Below are positions 1 through 10,987 of a stretch of DNA of 64,000 bases, one piece after another. Made by a program: the position numbers and the translations under genes. Position 1 is the first letter of the stretch, and each line of letters begins with the position of its first letter. This DNA comes from Adiantum capillus-veneris (lineage: Eukaryota > Streptophyta > Polypodiopsida > Polypodiales > Pteridaceae): positions 82,036,843 through 82,100,842 of the forward strand of contig CM043950.1 of the NCBI GenBank assembly GCA_014529385.2. The letters run 5' to 3'. Below the pieces are notes generated by a model. It saw only the letters and a program-made list of their open reading frames with translations. It was not told the DNA's origin and did not search any database.

Positions 1-849
1 AAAATAAGGTTTAAGTCGCCAACCATTTACCCTGGTTTTATGAAGTTTTCCATCAGCCTCCATAAGCTGGTAGCTTCCATTGGCATACTTTTTCCTGATG
101 ATGAAAGGGCCTTCCCATCGGAGCAGGAGTTTCTTATCCTTGCGCATGTCGAAGCGATTGTCGTAGCGGAGCACCAACATTCCTTTCTTCAATTCTTTTT
201 TCTGGAGATGCTCGTTAAAGCTAAGCCGTCTATGCTCTGCTTGTGCTGCATAATAATTTATTTCTTCTTCTCTGTCCAGCTGCAGTCTTTCCAAGTTGAT
301 GATGTGATCTCTCAAATGCATGTTGGGCTGTTGAAGCTGGCTTGCCATTACTCTGAGACTTTGTAGTTGCACTTCAATTGGCAAGATTGCTTCCTTACCA
401 AATACTAGATGATACGGTGTGAATCCCAAGGATGTACGAAATGAAGTTCTGTAGGCCCATAAAGCTGGTAGTAGATACTTATCCCAGTCTCGAGGATGAT
501 TGTTTACGTGCTTGGTAATAATTTTAGAAACCATTCCATTTACCTTTTCAACCAGGCCATTACATTGAGGGTAATATGGTGAAGAGCGCCTCCTTGTAAT
601 GCCCAGTTTCTGCATTAATTCTCCTACCAAGTCTGCTCTGAAACCTGGCCCTCTATCAGAGATGATCTCTAAAGGTGTGCCAAACCTACAGCATATGTGC
701 TCGTAGATAAATTTAGCTACCTCTACCGCTGTGATTCTAGTGGTGGCTGTAGCCTCTACCCATCTAGTCATGTAGTCGACCCCCATGATAATGTAGAATT
801 TTCCTGAGTTGGCCCTAGGTAATGGCCCAATGGCATCGATACCCCATTT
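1..849 (-). pseudogene. integrase catalytic core and C-terminus (partial)
   Basis: Continues in frame from the next upstream piece across one TAA stop (850-852). The frame is open from 849 to the window edge. It shows the integrase core: D in WGIDAIGP, D in ISDRG, and E in CNGLVEK 35 residues after the second D, so the DD35E triad is intact. It then runs into the usual C-terminal stretch ending near W-R-L-K-P-Y. Integrase inserts the cDNA copy into host DNA. Apart from the in-frame stop just before the core, nothing here looks broken. The C-terminal end is outside the window, so a chromodomain cannot be excluded. Confidence 0.85.
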
Positions 850-1692
850 TTAAAATGGGCCATATGAGAGAATAGGTGTCTGTGGTTCAGGCATAAGTGA
901 CCTAGTGCCGGCCTTTTGACACAACTTACACGTTTTGCACCAATGGTGTACATCACGGTTGAGACTAGGCCATATGAAGCCTGCCTGCAAGATTTTCCTA
1001 CTTGTTATGTCTAGGGAAAAGTGATCACCACAAACCCCGTCGTGACAGCTAGCAATTACTCCCGTGATTTCGTGAGAGAGAGGGACCTTCCTGAGTATTT
1101 GGTCCTTACCCTTACAGTACAAACCATCACTGATGATTCGATACCTTGTGGCCTTCCGCGTCAGCCATTGCTTCTGACCCTTTGTTAAATCTGATGGGCA
1201 TTCCCCTGTTTCGAGAAAATGCATGATGTCAGGCAAGGCATCACTGCCTTGAAATAGAGGGAGCTTTAATTTTATTGCTCCAACCACCACTTCCTGTTGT
1301 CTTTCACTTGCTAGGGCATCTGCTTCTTGGTTTTGAGCCCTTGGGATATGGTGTATTTGAACTTCTTCAAACTTACCCAACAAGGTTTTTACACCACTTA
1401 AGTGAGTCCTTAAACTAGGATTCTTGCATGTCCATGCTCCATTTACTTGCCTTACCAGAAGTAGAGCATCCCCAAATACATAAAGGCGTTGTACACCTTG
1501 CGAGATGCACCATTGTAGACCCTTGGTTAGTGTTGCATACTCAGCTTCATTGCTAGAATGTGAATCTAAAAATTGGCCCAATGAAAATACCTTTGTCCCT
1601 TTGTCATCAAAGACCACTATGACTGCAGCAGCTTTGTCGGACGCTCGCTTGTAGGCTCCATCAAAGTAGAGAGAGTATGCTCCTTCTACCAT
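850..1692 (-). pseudogene. second (archaeal-type) RNase H and integrase zinc-binding domain
   Basis: Starts in frame with the RT piece, separated only by a TAA stop at 1723-1725. Residues about 5-130 form an RNase H fold with the four acidic positions visible: D in YFDGAY, E in SSNEAEY, D in VFGDALL, and D in QEADALAS. This second RNase H, placed after the RT-linked one, marks Tat-like elements. Residues about 215-265 are the HHCC zinc-binding domain of integrase (H-x6-H around GVCGDH, then CKTCKLC). The piece ends at the TAA that separates it from the integrase core. Confidence 0.85.
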
Positions 1693-1722
1693 CGGTGGTA
1701 CTGGAGGTAATCGGACTTCTCC

Positions 1723-2899
1723 TTACTTAAATTGCTTCTCCTTCCCTTCAAATACTTGGTAGGTCATGAGTCCCCCCAAACTTGCCCTTGTCGTGCTTTC
1801 TATCTGTACCGTGTAGTCAAACTCTTGCAGACGAACTAGCCATTTAGTAATTCTAGCAGACACATCCATGTGTTGTACAACATAGGGAAATATTTCATCC
1901 GTGGTTAGAATCACAAATTGCTTAGGCAGCAAATATGACCTAAACTTTGTAGTTGCAAATCTAAGAGCTAGGACTAAGTGTTCCACATGGGTGAAACCTT
2001 TCTCTCCTGCTGTCATCATTCGACTAGAGAAGTAGATTGGCCTCATGAAAGATGTCGTCGTATACTTTTGGAGTAGCACAGCCCCCAATGAGTCATCACC
2101 AACACTTGAGGTGACATAGAATTTTTCATCCCACTTAGGTGGTGAGATAGTTGGCAGAGTGGCTAAGACCTCCTTTACCTTGTTGTAGTGATGTTCACTT
2201 TCCTCATCCCAAGTGAAAGTTGATCTTTGAGTGAGTTGTTTCAGTGGTAGAACAAGTTGTGATAGTAGATGTATGACTCTACTTAAGTACCTCACCTTCT
2301 GTAGAAAAGAGACCAGTTGACGTGCGGTCCTTGGTGAAGGTAGGGCTATGAGTGCGGACACCTTACTTGGGTCGGCGTTGATACCTTTTGCTGAAATTTC
2401 ATGGCCTAGTAGAATGACTTTACTCTCCCCAATGTGGCATTTATCCACATTTAATTGCCCACCTAGGCTCTGCAACCTAGCCAAACCTTCAGTTACCTTT
2501 TCTAAATGTGAAATACGGGAGCTATATATACAAAAATCATCAATGAACACTCTTATGGATGTTCCAAAGAACGGTTGAAAAACATATGTGACAGATCTTT
2601 GGAATGTGGCAGGTGCATTTGTGAGACCAAATGGCATAACCCTGTATGCAAAACAACCCCATGGCGTGATAAAAGTGGTTTTTAGCTGATCTTCCAAGGC
2701 TATGCGTATTTGAAAGTATCCATAATAACCATCATAGGCGGTATAGCATTCAAAACCCGCTACTTCATTCAGAATTTCATCCAAGAAAGGGAGAGGAAAG
2801 TGGTCTCTCTTTGTAGCTGCATTTAGTGGTTTGTAGTCCAACACAGACCCTCCACTTACCATTATTTTTAGGTGTCACCACTACGGGTGACACCCATTC
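1723..2899 (-). pseudogene. reverse transcriptase and RT-linked RNase H
   Basis: Reverse transcriptase copies the element RNA into cDNA; its RNase H removes the RNA strand. Seen: the DYKPLNAAT motif, the RMPFGLTNAPATFQ-like block, and FIDD as the catalytic box, where most Ty3 elements have YxDD (both aspartates kept). A downstream block holding SSVGDDSLGAVLLQ is the RNase H domain. Two breaks lie at the 5' side: an in-frame TGA around 2900-2902, and a frame change near 2840 where the VCVDY block is shifted by one base (a GG pair where a single G would keep frame). The ATG at 2862 is therefore not a real start. Confidence 0.9.
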
Positions 2900-3835
2900 T
2901 CAGTTTTCTACAGGATAGATGAATCCCACCTCGAGCAGTTTCCTTACCTCGGCCAAGAGTGCCTTTTCTTGTATGACCCCCAGTCGTCGTAGATTTTGCA
3001 CAACTGGTTTTACTCCTTCCTTCAGCTTAATATGATGTTCCACCACTGTAATGCCTGTGATTCTTTCATAGTTGTCAATGAATAGGTTAGCAAATCCCAT
3101 CAACATTTGCAAAAAACTATATTTCTCCTCAAGTGTTAATTCCGTAGACAACATACCCTTCAACCTACTTCCTCCTAGGCCAGGTGATTTTCTCTCCTCT
3201 TCATTGGGTTGCCCTTTTGGTGATGGATCACCAGTTGTGCTTACCCTTTGTGCATCCTTCATAATGATACCCATCACATCAATGGAACTGTCACTTTCAT
3301 CGGTGGATGTGGTCTCCTCCTCAGAACTGGAAGATTCACTAGTGGTTTCATCTGCTGATGTTTCCAGACTCATTTGCTTCTGCTTGCCAATCCTCATGTC
3401 GTAGTAGATTGTCTCCCCTTTCTTACCGATCATGCGTAGAAGGCCAGTACCCCAGTCCTGTTTTGCCTTCATGTCCATCAACCATGGCCTTCCCAAAATT
3501 AGTGGATAGCCCTCCCTCTTAGTAGGCATTACAAAAACATCTACCTCTACCTCAGTGTTGAAAGCTTTTATTTTCACGGCACTTACCACACCCACACACT
3601 TTACTTTTGTGTTGTTTGCCATCTTTGCCTTGCATGGAGAAGGCCTGTCAACCTCGAGCCCTAATAGAAGCATCATAGCTTCGCTCATTACACAGATTTG
3701 TGCACCTCCATCAATGTAGGTGTTTCCAAACCTCTTTCCTTTTATGTTTACGTCGACAATTGGAAGGATGTCATCCATGTTGCATCCCGAAATTGCTCCG
3801 GCTACCTTTGTTTTGGAGCGTCTTGTACTTACCAT
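2900..3835 (-). pseudogene. retropepsin-like aspartic protease and start of RT
   Basis: The protease cuts the Gag-Pol polyprotein. Residues about 35-130 look like a retropepsin: the active-site block reads YIDGGAQ where DSGA is usual, and the later block is LILGRPWLM. A Ser/Glu/Thr-rich linker follows (about 165-215). The C-terminus enters RT with QEKALLAEVRKLLEVGFIYP. It is in frame with the gag piece upstream, separated only by a TGA (3848-3850) and four codons. The G in DGGA is a change in a key loop, but the catalytic D remains. Confidence 0.85.
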
Positions 3836-3847
3836 TTTAGACCATTG

Positions 3848-4699
3848 TCACCTTACTTTAGGTACAAGATGTAGCAGCTGTGTCCATGTAATCTTCGGTC
3901 CTTGCTCTGCCACATCCAATGTTAGATCATAGGGCTTAGAACTTTCCCCTAGCTGGGAGTCGGTGATGACCAATTTCCGTCGTGGCCTGGATGGCCTCTT
4001 GCTAGTTTCTCCTCTCATGCTTCTCTCATCATCTGATTGTGTAGCCTTCTCCCTCCTAGCTCTTTTCACAGTCATGGCCTCAAGTGGTTCTAAAAAGGTT
4101 ACCTTCTCCTTACCCTTGTCCCTCTCCTTACCCTTGTCCCTCTCCTTTGCTCTGGGTGGATCCACTACTACGGCTTTTCCTTTCTCTTCTAGCCTTATGA
4201 TGTTTACAGGGCGATCAGGTGGTGGGGCTGGTGGAAGAGGTGGAATGGATGCTTGTAGTGGTGTCTGGGGTGGACGTAGAATTTGTGTTGGTGGGGTTGG
4301 TGCTCGGGCTGGGGGTGTTCTTTCTCTAGAGGATGAAAATTGGTTCCTCCTACCTCCTCTATTATAGTTTTGTCGTGGTTTGGGACAGTAGTACATACCG
4401 TGACCGTCTTCTCCGCAGTTGTAGCAATGATACTCCCTGTTTTGTCGTTGTGCTCTTCCAGGGTCTTGATCTCTTTCTTGACTCCTCCCTTGTTGTATTA
4501 AGAGGACAGACAAATTCTGCAGTTGGTCAGTAATATGGGCCAACATATCTTGTTGGTCATCTCTTACCCAAAGAGCCGGTGGTGGTGGTGGAATGGTGGT
4601 TGTCGTAGTTGCTGGTCGACGTGATGTTGCTGTTTCTGTTGACTCGGTTTCTTTGGCTTTCATTCGCAAGCTTCTTGTCCTTAAGACGAGCAATCTCAA
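3848..4699 (-). pseudogene. gag C-terminal part with zinc knuckle
   Basis: Nucleocapsid region of Gag. A CCHC zinc knuckle is visible around residue 95 (CYNCGEDGHGMYYC, C-x2-C-x4-H-x4-C), within a Pro/Arg-rich, basic chain suited to RNA binding. It also has a Lys/Glu repeat (KERDKGKERDKGKEK). It overlaps the gag core frame by about 140 bp in another frame, so a frameshift lies near 4600-4690. It ends with a TGA directly before the protease piece. Confidence 0.85.
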
Positions 4700-5204
4700 C
4701 GGCTAACTCGTACGTAGCCGGGAATCTATCTTTCACCTTCTCCTTGAGAAGCGGCCATAAGCCATGTGTGAACCGATCTTTTTTTAGGAAATCGGGTGCA
4801 GCTTCCCCCCTTGCCAGTGACTCAACCCACTGTTCCCACAAATCCACAAATTTGGACTCATAGGTGGCATATTCTAAAAGACCCTCCTGCTTCAAGTCTC
4901 TCAACTTGTCCCACAACTTTTCTGAAGTGGTACCTCTCCCAAAGCGCCTCTTAAAAGCGGTTTTTAAGGGTTCCCAGTCAGCCTTGGTTTCTTGTGGAAG
5001 TGCATTGTACCATGATCTAGCTTCTAGCTTCATGAGATGCTTAAAGATTCTAACGTGGGATTCATCCGTATCTTTGTTGCTCACTACACATGCTACTTCA
5101 AAGTCATCTAGGAAGTCTGTTACCAAATCCTCCCCCTTCTTTCCTTTAAATGTTGGAAATGCTACACTTGCCATGATTACTGAAAGAGAGCTAGAAAGAC
5201 ACAC
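4557..5204 (-). pseudogene. gag core (capsid) region
   Basis: Typical plant retrotransposon Gag domain: FPTFKGKKGEDLVTDFLDDF near the N-terminus, then LMKLEARSWYNALPQ and WEPLKTAFKRRFG, which match the known pattern of this family. Gag forms the virus-like particle in the cytoplasm. The ATG at 5204, or the inner one at 5174 (MASVAF), is a reasonable start. The frame is open for 215 codons, then the downstream gag continues in another frame. Confidence 0.9.
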
Positions 5205-5258
5205 TGCTTAACTTGCAAAAGTTTTTTTTCTTCTTTACAAGGAGGCGTGTATACCCTC

Positions 5259-5960
5259 TTATACTAGGAAATAGATTAAAACTTCAAACGGTACATTGCC
5301 TTGTACCAAAGGTAAGACAAATGGTTGATCTGATGCCAGAACCTCAAAAAATCGCTCCCCACCCAGCATGGTGTCAATGACGTGCTGGTAGTGAGCCTTC
5401 AAGTCCAGTATTACCTTGATTGAGCGTACACGTGTTGGTATGTGTGATCTGTCTTGAGGTAGGTTGTACTGATTCATGTGAAGCTTAGAGGTGCTTAGTC
5501 ACTCTCCAAGCTTGTGGGAGAGGGTGGTGTTCTTTCCTGAAAGAAACTCAGCAGATCCCTAGTTTCTCTAGTGAGAGTGTGAGCCAATGATTCCGTTATC
5601 TGTGCTGCAGCATCAGGTGCGACTTGAAAACTGACTGTGATAATTACGTCGGTGACTTGAGTTCCCCGAGTCTCAAAGTAGAATACTGTTGATTCTCTAT
5701 TGTGTAGAGATCCTTCCATTTTGTTGTTGTGGGTTGGTTGTAGGTTGCGGACATGGTTTCAACCTTCTCCTTCTTATTCTTGGCACTTGGCCTATGTATA
5801 TCCACTGGGTTTGGCGTGTTGGTTGACTCTCCCACTGCAAATCGATTACCGTTACGCCTGGCACTCGAGCTTCGATGGAGATGCGGAGTTCCTCTAGTTG
5901 TGCTTGGAGCTCTTCTTCTTCTGTCGTCCAATTAGCAAATCCTACTAGCCATTCATCCAT
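5259..5960 (-). pseudogene. leader ORFs between PBS and gag
   Basis: Three minus-strand reading frames (5697-5960, 5495-5719, 5259-5477) run between the primer-binding site and gag. They read as one leader protein broken by frameshifts. The first begins MDEWLVGFANW and is Glu/Arg-rich. The last ends with a block holding HYQHVIDTMLGGERFFEVL, then VLPLV, then PFEVLIYFLV. That last block resembles two tandem segments at 12828-13255, so it is a recurring domain. I do not recognise its function; leader ORFs are known in some large plant Ty3 elements. Confidence 0.5.
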
Positions 5961-6014
5961 TCACAATAGTTTAGGGGTTTTAGTCTTGTAAAATGAAGGG
6001 TTTCATGAAAAGAT

Positions 6015-6033
6015 CCTCAGTGGGGGCACCAAA
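6015..6033 (-). other. primer-binding site
   Basis: Directly inside the LTR end (minus strand ..CTGTCA) lies TTTGGTGCCCCCACTGAGG. It has the form of a plant gypsy PBS (TTTGGCGCC-like core), where a host tRNA 3' end primes minus-strand DNA. The tRNA species is not certain. Confidence 0.6.
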
Positions 6034-6244
6034 TGACAGGAGCAAAGCGAACCCCGAACCCCCGACGGCCTCTAAGACACCGGGGACCGAATGGCGCGCC
6101 TCGAGCCTGTCATGGTAAAGCAAACAGGGGGCACCACCTAGCTTCAGTGGCTAGGACGCAAACAACACACCACCATAACAAAGTTCTCATCCAAGAGAGA
6201 TGGATGCTTGGGAGTAATGATGAAGAGGAAAGGGAATGAGATCA

Positions 6245-6247
<3 letters not shown>

Positions 6248-6295
<48 letters not shown>

Positions 6296-6300
6296 GAGAG
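6248..6300. repeat. (GA)n microsatellite
   Basis: About 45 bp of pure GA dinucleotides followed by an imperfect GTGAGAGAG, inside U5 of the left LTR. Confidence 0.95.
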
Positions 6301-6768
6301 GGGGTATAGCGGCTTAGTACTTCGGCACCACAAAAGGATGGCGAATCCGCACACCCTTCACACATACACAAGCTCACTCCAAACACAAGATTAGGTGGAG
6401 ATTTCGCACACCTCACATGGGCAAAACATTGCAAGAAAACATACTCACAAAACCTCAAGCTTTATTTAGAGAATAAGGCGATGAAATGGGGAGAATAGGG
6501 TAGGGGAATGAGAAGGGAGAGAGTGGTAGAGCACATGGCGGATAGGTGGGAGTTGATGGCGAAGACTCGCACGAGGGTTATGGCCATCATCCTTCATTTA
6601 TTTGCCCTTCATCTTCCATAGCCAAGGGTGTAGAGGTCATGCTCAAGACAAGCATGGTGATTGCGGTGATGGTGATGGTGTGGGTGTGTGTGTGTGCACT
6701 AGGCACACACAGTGCATAGTGTGTTCTTTGGTGATGTTGTGTGTGTCCTTAGTGTGATGGTGACCCCT

Positions 6769-6782
6769 CTTTATATAGGGGA
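6769..6782 (-). promoter_or_regulatory. LTR TATA box
   Basis: On the minus strand CCCTATATAAAGAGG, about 740 bp before the LTR inner end. Position and orientation fit the U3 promoter that drives leftward transcription of gag-pol. Confidence 0.6.
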
Positions 6783-7704
6783 GGAGGGGGGAGAAATTCT
6801 AGAATTTAGAAATGAAGAAATCATTATCTACATAGGCCATGTGACTGTGGGCCCCACTTGTCTGGCTGTGTGTATATGTGCAAGAACAACAGTCTCATGA
6901 GAGAGAGACTAAGAGAGAGAGATGGGTTGATGAAAAAAAGTCAGAGGTGACATGGAGAATAAAGTAATTACAAGAGGGGAGAGACGGGAGTGTGTTCAGA
7001 GGTGAATCTGTGTGCAGATGTGTGTGAACACAAGAAAAATCAGGTAACCACCGGGTGGGGATGGGTCTATGGGCACCTTTTTTCAGTGAAACTGAGTGTG
7101 TGTGAGTGTGGGGGAGGTTGTTTAGCTACAAGACAAGAGACATGGCGCCCTTTAGAGAGAGAGGGGGGGGTATTTGGGTCATCGGATATGATAGGAGAGA
7201 GAAAGAGGTGGTGGGGTATACTATTTTGGAAGATAGGGTAAGTTGCATGTGAGTTAGGGTGCATTATTGGTGAGTTATAATGCATTATTGGTGAGAGGTG
7301 GGGTAGATTGAGGTCAGAGAGAAAGGAGAAAGGACAAGGGGAAGAGAGAGAGGGTTGACCTTTTGATTGGAGGAGAGGAAAAGGGACACCCGGCGGGGCA
7401 ACATTGAAGAAAAAGGAGGCAAGGTGGGGATGGGCTACCCCGCAGGCATGAGGTGGCCTATTTTACCTTTCTTATATATTTACATAATCATACTTTATTT
7501 TTTTCTTACTTTTTCCAATGCCTTTTATCACTCCCTCCCTAAGAGGGGGTTTTCAAGGGGTGGGGACGAGAGAAGAGGGGTATGGGAGCTTGGCTTGTGA
7601 AAAGCCCCCATCAGTGCCTTTCAGGCACATTTACGGCCATGCATGCAAGTCTTGGGGATATGCTCTTGTCCAACACAACTTCATCAAACCTTGCACGATA
7701 GAGG

Positions 7705-8535
7705 GTGTTCTTCTACACCCACAAGTACATTGTACCTACAGATGAGGAAGGCTACGGAGAGCTACAACCTTTGGAGGCTACAACCTTGCGTAGCATGGAG
7801 TGGCCAAAGCCAGATGCATTCCCTGTAATGTCTTTGAAATCCAAGATTGTAGTTGATGTGAGAGCATCATTAAAATATGGAAAAGCCTCGCGTTCAGTTG
7901 GGCTTGGATGGTGTTGTCCTGCTCATGTCTTCGCTAGCATCTTTGGATCTTTGCCTTTCCATCATACAAATACTATGTATGTTTGCAAAGATCTACAATA
8001 CGATACATTGGAAGCCATCCTTGGGGAGAAGTGGGGGTATCTTGAAGGACTTCACAACGGAGATCGCTTTCGGTGTCAGGTTGGAAGTTTCGGCATTGCT
8101 ATCCGTTTCATCAAGGTGCACTCCACTCTTTACGTGCGGTACTTCTATGAAAGGTGGATGTGCAAGCTTGGTGAATGGATTCCATTGCAATCCATCGATG
8201 CTACAATTGAGGTATTTGATATTGCAATCAAATTGTTGAGTGGTGCCGTTGAAACCGTCCAAGTGAACAAGCATTGGACATTGGCCAATGTGGAGCACTT
8301 AGTGATAATGGGTTTAGAGCATCGAGAAGATACAAAATTTTGCATCGGACGACGTAAAGTGAATGATTTTTCTCTCTTAATTATGTTATATTTATGTTTT
8401 TTTTATTATTCCCTGCTCTAAGTTGGGTATGCTAATTTATTTATTTTTTGCTAGATTGGTAGCCACATGGAGAGCACGATTCAAATTGAAAAGGCATGGA
8501 CGACGGAAGAGAATTTGATTTTATCATTAGAGTAG
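7705..8535 (+). CDS. two-exon gene of unknown function
   Basis: Exon 1 is open from at least 7705 to 8358; a 96-nt intron (GT at 8359, TTTTTTGCTAG ending 8454) joins in phase 0 to exon 2 (8455-8535, TAG). The product has about 245 residues and ends EKAWTTEENLILSLE. It has a compact mixed composition (GLGWCCPAHVFASIFG, VRYFYERWMCKLGEW) and no motif I recognise. The first codon is uncertain: an earlier exon may lie upstream, cut off by the LTR at 7613. The intact frame and clean intron suggest recent function. It may be cargo of the same DNA transposon as the transposase at 12010-16875, or a host gene. Confidence 0.55.
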
Positions 8536-8735
8536 TTATGTTTTGTACTTAAATTTTTTATAATATCACAATTGTAAGTTCAAGCAGATGGTTGTATCAA
8601 ATTTTGGCAATGCACATTATCTTAAAGTTGTAGTGATGTGTTTTTTGAGTTAAATTATTGTAATTTAGTTTGTAAGTTTTTTATAACTTCTTGTTATTTG
8701 TGTTACTTAATGAAAATTATTTAATATATTTTTTT

Positions 8736-8768
8736 GGGAGGGGGGAGGGGGGGGGGTGCTATATAAAG
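8736..8768 (+). promoter_or_regulatory. G-tract followed by TATA box
   Basis: A 21-base run made only of G with two A interruptions (8736-8756) sits directly before TATATAAAG (8760-8768). The TATA lies 95 bp before the ATG at 8863, with CT-rich leader sequence between. It is a credible core promoter for the next gene; the G-tract could form a quadruplex. Confidence 0.6.
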
Positions 8769-8862
8769 CCTCCTAAACCCTACAATTTTCACACTCTTTG
8801 CATGTTCACACTCTCATTTGAGCTCCAACACTCTTTGCATTCCTACTTTAAGAGCTAGCATT

Positions 8863-10368
8863 ATGGCATCTTCCTCCACCCCTCCCAAAGCCACGGCGTT
8901 ACAACGCTTCCAAGCGTTTTTACAAACAATCGAGTGGCAAGATCGTGACAATCTTCACAATTTCTTCACCCAATTCCTTGATGTGAATGCAACTATTCAC
9001 CTAAACAGCCTATCTTAGAATTTTTTGAATTTTACATCGACAAGTATGCTGTACCAATTGTCGGACAAGGGGAATTGTGGATTCCATGCGATTTTCTTGG
9101 CTACATACACAAAGGCGATCGGCCTTTCACCCAGCGACTTCAACGATTTTGTGTAATTGCGGGTGAGGCAGGTCAGTACATTGAAGATTCACGTTTGAAA
9201 AAGAAGAAGGTCGGCACCCAGTTTCTAAGTCGCTTGGCGACTTTTGTGTTTCTTCTTGCGGAGGAGCCTGAAAGATCTGAGGTGAGTTTGCCTCATTTGC
9301 GCCGTGGGGTGCAAGCAAAGAGGGCAATATTCTTGCCCTAACCTACCCAGGAGGTGTCATGGATGCCGCCAAATCCATGGGTGATGAGGGTGCAGAAGCA
9401 TCCTTTAAGCCCGCTACAAATGCGCCAGAGGAGACATCAACTCCGGAGGTTTTTTTTGAACACCTCTCCCCAATTGTGATAGATGGGGAGGAATATTTGT
9501 TTTTACATGATCTTGAAAAGACTTTTGACATCCGCATGGATGAGTGTCTGTCCATCCTCTGTGCCACTGTAGAGTCCTCTACCATTGACCCCTCTTCCGA
9601 TCCTTTGGATCGAAGCCTCCTTCCCCTTGGAGAGAGTGTGGTAGATGCAGTGGAGTTGGCAATGGTGGCGGTGACAGATGCACCGCACTCATCTGTGTCG
9701 GAGGATGAGTTTTTAGCTACACGCGCATTGCTTGAAGCCCAACACACTCCTATGCCTGTTCATATAGATGAACTTGAGAGTGTCGCTATGGCTCCCAATT
9801 CACCTATTTCTCTTGACAGCAAAGGCATAAACGATGAAGATGACGAAAAACAAGAGGTATTAATTGATTTTTGTTTTGTGATTACGTTAATTTTCATTGT
9901 TGCATTCTCAAATATTATTTACCTATTGATTTCTTTGTAGAATGTTGTGGGGCTGGATGAGCATGCAGGTCGGGGAGGAGATGGTAGGCGCCAAGCTATT
10001 GGATGGCAGTCGTCTCTTGCGCATTACCTTGGCAAGCTCCCCCAGGACGGCTTTGCGATAATCCACAAGGAGTACACTCCTTGTGGTCAATTTTGGGTGT
10101 CAATGATGAAAGCAATGAGCCGCATCCTATGCCTGTCAACCATATCTCAAGCCTCCCAAGTTATATATCTTGTAATAAATCTCTGGCCAGTGCATTTGCG
10201 ACACACATTCGTGGTCGTGTGCTTTGTAACGTGGCCTTAAGCCAAGCTGTAGGTCTAAGCAATGTGGAAAAAATTGCTTGGAATGTGTTTCACAAACAGC
10301 TTCCTTGCACCCAAGAGCGCCGAGAAAACATTGCTCGCCATATCTTAGATGGCTCAAACAGTCAATAG
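8863..10368 (+). pseudogene. intron-containing gene of unknown function, frame-broken
   Basis: Begins with ATG at 8863 (MASSSTPPKATALQRF) after a TATA box. The frame shifts near 9000, continues as EFFEFYIDKYAVPIVGQGE..WIPCDFLGYIHKGDRPF to about 9280, then shifts again into the 9359 frame (HLSPIVIDGEEYLFLHDL, acidic tail SKGINDEDDEKQE). A GT-AG intron follows (9857-9940, phase 0). The last exon holds a further shift near 10090 at a GGG run, then reads to TAG at 10368 with NVALSQAVGLSNVEKIAW. A GTGAGT at 9281 with CTAAC and CCAG downstream may mark another intron. The WIPCDFLGY and IVIDGEEYLFLHDL blocks loosely recall Bro-N/KilA-N style DNA-binding folds; that is weak. Function unknown. Confidence 0.45.
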
Positions 10369-10604
10369 ATGCATAAATCTTGTAATTAACTCCTTCAAAT
10401 ATGTAATGAGATATATCACATCTTTGTACTTTGTTATTTCAAAATTCGAATGGAAATTGATTTTAACTGGTACTTTTCAACTTCTATATTGAGTTTATTG
10501 TACGATAGATAGTATATGATTGGTTCTATCTTGTGATACACTTGTGTAATTCTCTGAATCAAAATATAGAGTTTTTTCAGTCCAATCTCCATCAATAAAA
10601 ACAT

Positions 10605-10794
10605 AATAACATTGTATTCTTATAATTTTGGTATAAATAAGCTTTAATTAGGCTGTCTAGAGGCCTGCCACAGAGGCGCGCGAGAAGTCAGAAGTAACAT
10701 TTACTTCTGACTTCTCGTGCGCCTCTTCGGCAGGCCTCTAGACAGCCTAATTAAAGCATATTTATACCAAAATTATAAGAATACAATGTTATTT
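10605..10794. repeat. large foldback palindrome (MITE-like)
   Basis: Two arms of about 93 bp that are near-perfect reverse complements, separated by only a few bases (turn around ..AGAAGTAACATTTACTTCT..). Outer ends read AATAACATTG and CAATGTTATT. The inner parts carry GGCTGTCTAGAGGCCTGCC and its complement. A few mismatches exist (for example CACAGAGG against CGAAGAGG). It lies between the ends of two convergent genes. It codes for nothing and would form a very long hairpin in RNA or cruciform in DNA. Confidence 0.9.
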
Positions 10795-10987
10795 TGGTTA
10801 TTCAATCAACCAAACTTGGTTGACAGTTCTTTTATCCACATCTCTCTCTCTGTCTCTTTTCCTCTCTCTACTTAGCTTTACTTATCACTTAAAACAAATG
10901 TACACACTCGTCATATTTGAAAAAGCCACTACTTGTTATATTTCAAAAAGATATCTTTACATTGGCAAAATTGCCTAAAAGTCAAAT

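Larger units (their letters stand above)
1..7613 (-). mobile_element. Ty3/gypsy LTR retrotransposon, dual RNase H type, partial
   Basis: A retroelement read on the minus strand: LTR (6034-7613), primer-binding site, leader ORFs, gag, protease, reverse transcriptase, RNase H, a second archaeal-type RNase H, then integrase, which runs off the left window edge. The order PR-RT-RH-aRH-INT with two RNase H domains is known for the Tat group of plant Ty3/gypsy elements. The reading frame is broken by several stops and at least two frameshifts, so this copy is dead. The second LTR would lie left of position 1, so LTR identity and target duplication cannot be checked. Confidence 0.9.
6034..7613 (-). 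repeat. 5' LTR of the left Ty3 element (outer boundary tentative)
   Basis: The inner edge is fixed by the PBS: the minus strand ends in TGTCA at 6034. The outer edge is a guess. At 7613 the minus strand reads TGATGGGGGC, giving TG..CA ends and a length near 1.58 kb. The stretch holds a CCCTATATAAAG promoter box near 6771 reading leftward, a GA microsatellite (6248-6300), and GT-rich patches. No protein is coded. Without the second LTR the boundary cannot be proved. Confidence 0.5.

Noticed and set aside
4864-5211. Plus-strand frames opposite gag and protease (also 3072-3404, 3963-4367)
   Set aside because: Shadows of the minus-strand coding sequence.
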